DNA of 64,000 nucleotides from a virus. A program made the position numbers and the translations under genes. Location of the stretch: positions 1 through 64,000 of IMG/VR virus record IMGVR_UViG_3300032770_000007. One strand, written 5' to 3'. Of the stretch, positions 61,766 through 64,000 are shown in pieces. Each line of letters opens with the position of its first letter. Within the stretch, counting starts at the first letter, position 1. Below the pieces are notes generated by a model. The model was not told where the DNA came from, searched no databases, and saw nothing but the letters and a program-made list of their open reading frames with translations.

Positions 61766-62327
61766 GATATCTTCTCAATGCAGCTATTCGTAACTTTTCT
61801 TTATGTTCTGGAGATTTGGGTTTGCCTTTCAACGCTAAACTATGTTTTTGTTTAGATTCTTCACTAAGTGTCCAAGTTTTTCCAAGACAAGAATGATGAC
61901 CTTTGCCGAACTGATTTCCCATCATTTGAATTCTACGTTTTTCACGTATATCTAATCGTTGATTCATTTTAGCAGTTTGGGGTTTAGGTAATCCTTTATG
62001 ACCCATACCAATTTTACGTTTATGTTCTTCACTTTTAGGACCAGAAGTACCTTCTCCGCCATTAGTATGATTCAACAAAGGCCCTTGATCTAAATCTCTT
62101 CGCCCAAATATTGCTATTAGATCCTGTTCAAACCAAAAAGCATCTGATTCAGAATCTACATAAGCGATTTCTATTAAATGATGTAATCCCATTTCATTTA
62201 GTATTCTAATACGACCTTGAACAAATTTATTATGCGAACCAAGATCATATATCCGTTTACCTTGACCTTTACCAACATAAAAAGGAAGACGTGTTCTTGG
62301 ATCAATGTATAGATACGTATAGAACAT
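61746..62327 (-). CDS. GIY-YIG homing endonuclease
   Basis: 193 residues. MFYTYLYIDPRTRLPFYVGK is the GIY-YIG core, with NUMOD3 repeats (SEEHKRKIGMGHKGLPKPQ). Close relative of 392-1048. Inserted just before the primase gene, overlapping it by 20 bases. TATAAT lies 2 bases after its ATG on the upstream side (62326-62331). Confidence 0.82.
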   Translation of the reverse strand: MFYTYLYIDPRTRLPFYVGKGQGKRIYDLGSHNKFVQGRIRILNEMGLHHLIEIAYVDSESDAFWFEQDLIAIFGRRDLDQGPLLNHTNGGEGTSGPKSEEHKRKIGMGHKGLPKPQTAKMNQRLDIREKRRIQMMGNQFGKGHHSCLGKTWTLSEESKQKHSLALKGKPKSPEHKEKLRIAALRRYHGSLDR

Positions 62328-62351
62328 TATATACTGAATATGTGAAAGAGT

Positions 62352-62729
62352 TTAGGCTTTGAGTTTGCTTTCTGCTTCGAGAGCTCTTTGACGCCAGTAA
62401 TCTCTTCTTCTATAGGCCATTGCTATCATTTGCTCAACACAGCTGGTGCCATCACCAGGCCAAGCAGGCACACTACCTTGATGTAATAAAGCATCTAGAA
62501 TAGCAATCATGCAATCAGCACTATTATATTCTATATCATAATCAGCTACCCAACAATCACCATTCCATCCTCTCCAAAGTGCCTGATACATTCCATGCTT
62601 ATAATCATATTTTTCTTTAAACAACGCATCAAAGTTCTTACTAATTTTTCCCTCAGCCACAGCCTTATCATAGGCTGCTTCAATCTCAGGATTATATGTC
62701 TTTTTATAGTTTTCTAGAGTATCACTCAT
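62352..62729 (-). CDS. Hypothetical protein
   Basis: 125 residues from MSDTLENYKKTYNPEIEAAY, helical with conserved-looking aromatic block (GMYQALWRGWNGDCWVADYD). Overlaps the spanin-like gene (ATGA). No family recognised. Confidence 0.5.
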   Translation of the reverse strand: MSDTLENYKKTYNPEIEAAYDKAVAEGKISKNFDALFKEKYDYKHGMYQALWRGWNGDCWVADYDIEYNSADCMIAILDALLHQGSVPAWPGDGTSCVEQMIAMAYRRRDYWRQRALEAESKLKA

Positions 62730-63001
62730 TTGCCACCCTTGGTAATATTTTTGGCAGTGTTTATTATCCATTGCTGGAGATTGGTAAGTTCTGTAGCATT
62801 TTCCTTGGCTATTTCATTGTTCTTTGTAGCTATAGATAATGCTGTCTTAGCATCAGTTCCAGCATCCCCAGGTATGGTTAATAGAGGCTTAGCAGGAACC
62901 ATTATTTCTGCTGGAGGAGTGGGCATGTATGGAGTTTGTACTTCTACTCTGGTAGTGGTACAGCCAACCAATAATAGAGACAATAATATAAGTAATCTCA
63001 T
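62726..63001 (-). CDS. Rz1-like outer-membrane spanin lipoprotein
   Basis: 91 residues. Lipobox LLVGC at residue 14, then a Pro-rich stretch VQTPYMPTPPAEIMVPAKPL typical of o-spanins. Coupled to the next gene upstream, which encodes a probable i-spanin. Together they fuse inner and outer membranes at lysis. Confidence 0.6.
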   Translation of the reverse strand: MRLLILLSLLLVGCTTTRVEVQTPYMPTPPAEIMVPAKPLLTIPGDAGTDAKTALSIATKNNEIAKENATELTNLQQWIINTAKNITKGGK

Positions 63002-63390
63002 TTGGTTGCTCCTGTTACTGATTGATTATACAAGTCTACCCATTCTTGACTTAGAGCACAAGAAGTAGTTCCATTTTGATTTGTAAGTATAGTCAATGAA
63101 TTTGCTGCTATCTCAGCCAACTTCTTTTGAATAGCAGCATTTGAATCTTGTAAGGTTTTGATTTGACCTTGTAACTGATTCACTGAAGTCGCATCAACGA
63201 CAGTCTGCGTTTTTTGAATATCAATAGTCTTGTTCTGATCTTTGATTATTTGAGCAGCCTGTTTAGCTTCTTCATGCTGTTCACCTTTTATCCAACCACC
63301 ACAAAATGCTCCTCCTACGATCAGGATTATTAGTCCTACTCGTATCAAAAGAGCATAAGGTTCTGGTATTAAACTTTCAATGAGATTCAT
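62998..63390 (-). CDS. Rz-like inner-membrane spanin
   Basis: 130 residues. N-terminal transmembrane helix (LLIRVGLIILIVGGAFCGGW), then a periplasmic coiled coil (AQIIKDQNKTIDIQKTQTVV, LQGQIKTLQDSNAAIQKKLA). Topology and partner fit an i-spanin. Overlaps the o-spanin gene by 4 bases. Confidence 0.6.
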   Translation of the reverse strand: MNLIESLIPEPYALLIRVGLIILIVGGAFCGGWIKGEQHEEAKQAAQIIKDQNKTIDIQKTQTVVDATSVNQLQGQIKTLQDSNAAIQKKLAEIAANSLTILTNQNGTTSCALSQEWVDLYNQSVTGATK

Positions 63391-63405
63391 AATAAAAACT
63401 CCATA

Positions 63406-63693
63406 TTAGCCATTCTGGCTTGATGTATTTTGTCCTGGCTCTGTATCCTGCTTAAGTTTGATAGTTACTCCAGCTGCACCCATGATCGTACCAAAACCAA
63501 TAGACCAATTTATATAGTCAAATGGTAGACCCTTATGAAGGACATTCCAGGCTGTCATTGCTAGGTAAAATATTGAACCAAAGAACCAAGATACTCTGGC
63601 TAGATCATATGTCTGTCCATCAATACCAGTCAAACAATGCTTGATTAAAGTATCAAGCAACTTAGGAAGTTTAGGAAATTTTATTCTTCTCAT
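63406..63693 (-). CDS. Holin-like membrane protein
   Basis: 95 residues with two transmembrane helices (VSWFFGSIFYLAMTAWNVL and YINWSIGFGTIMGAAGVTI). Adjacent to the spanin pair, a layout typical of a lysis cassette. Holin assignment is by position and topology only. Confidence 0.5.
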   Translation of the reverse strand: MRRIKFPKLPKLLDTLIKHCLTGIDGQTYDLARVSWFFGSIFYLAMTAWNVLHKGLPFDYINWSIGFGTIMGAAGVTIKLKQDTEPGQNTSSQNG

Positions 63694-63998
63694 ATAGCCT
63701 GCCCATCAGTTACCCAATATTTGTAGTTGTGAAAAAACTGTCCCTGTGTTGCTGCTCCAAGAGGAGTGTTATAATATTCCTTGTAATAGTTCCAAAGACC
63801 ATTCAAATCAGTGGCAGAAGGTAATGTACCAGGTTTTCTGGCATAATGTACTCTGGCCATTGCGATGGCATATGGATCATTATTTATGAGAACTTCTGCG
63901 GTATTGTTTCCGCCTGCCAAATCTTTGATTTGTCCTGATAGATCATCATGATATTTGAGATAATTTGTCCAGATATCATCATGGTCCTCTTTTTCCAT
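63690..63998 (-). CDS. Hypothetical protein at the window edge
   Basis: 102 residues from ATG at 63998; the frame may extend beyond the window. PYAIAMARVHYARKPGTLPS and NGLWNYYKEYYNTPLGAATQ suggest a virion or lysis-related protein (the YYKEYYNTPLG block recalls internal virion proteins). Not assigned. Confidence 0.45.
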   Translation of the reverse strand: MEKEDHDDIWTNYLKYHDDLSGQIKDLAGGNNTAEVLINNDPYAIAMARVHYARKPGTLPSATDLNGLWNYYKEYYNTPLGAATQGQFFHNYKYWVTDGQAI

Positions 63999-64000
63999 TT

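Overview
The window is part of a tailed-phage genome of the T4-like myovirus type, AT-rich and tightly packed. The evidence is a run of T4-family virion genes (gp6, gp25, gp5, gp27, gp53, gp48/54 and gp4 relatives, a gp26-type hub chaperone and a tape-measure-like protein) together with T4-family replication and late-transcription genes (gp32 SSB, gp59 helicase loader, gp33 coactivator, gp61 primase, DexA). Lipobox proteins, a spanin pair, a PagL-like outer-membrane enzyme and an LpxH-like hydrolase point to a Gram-negative host. A circularly permuted tmRNA gene fits hosts among alphaproteobacteria, some betaproteobacteria or cyanobacteria, but this is inference.

Layout. 1-8056 (minus): baseplate and head completion genes interrupted by three free-standing homing endonuclease genes. 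8114-12211 (plus): tube-like protein, hub chaperone with a predicted -1 frameshift, tape-measure-like protein. 12190-17652 (minus): HNH endonuclease, gp32, AAA ATPase, gp59, a PilZ-like protein, gp33, GMP reductase. 17665-17940: permuted tmRNA. 18163-21526: Pth2-like protein, then an envelope module of a MotA/TolQ-like channel, a MotB-like/DUF2135-like partner and a PagL-like barrel. 21553-21624: a putative amber suppressor tRNA. 21626-40039: nucleases, phosphatase-like and RNA-repair enzymes (RNA ligase and PNK-like kinase), NAD salvage (nicotinamide phosphoribosyltransferase and NMN adenylyltransferase-Nudix), GroES-like, MazG-like, SLOG-like, UDG-like, DNA ligase and a GGQ release-factor-domain protein. 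40046-48110: a large tRNA array, minus strand, with anticodons for all 20 amino acids, an initiator tRNA, CCA-ended RNAs that are not ordinary tRNAs, several possible pseudoknotted RNAs and more homing genes. 48275-57309: MazG, many small genes, a nucleotide-sugar epimerase, RuvC-like nuclease and an elaborate non-coding RNA near 56100. 57309-63998: class II ribonucleotide reductase, ThyX, LpxH-like hydrolase, primase, a homing gene and a lysis module.

The most unusual theme is translation. The phage carries its own tmRNA, a GGQ protein, a possible peptidyl-tRNA hydrolase, an initiator tRNA, a putative amber suppressor tRNA and a near-complete tRNA set. At least two tail genes appear to start at AUU. 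RNA ligase, kinase and NAD salvage genes fit repair of, or resistance to, tRNA-cutting and NAD-depleting host defences. Two regulatory signatures recur: strong sigma70-type promoters of the form TTTACT-N17-TATAAT with a shared surrounding cassette, and a CTAAATA/TATAAATA element like a T4 late promoter, consistent with the gp33 gene.
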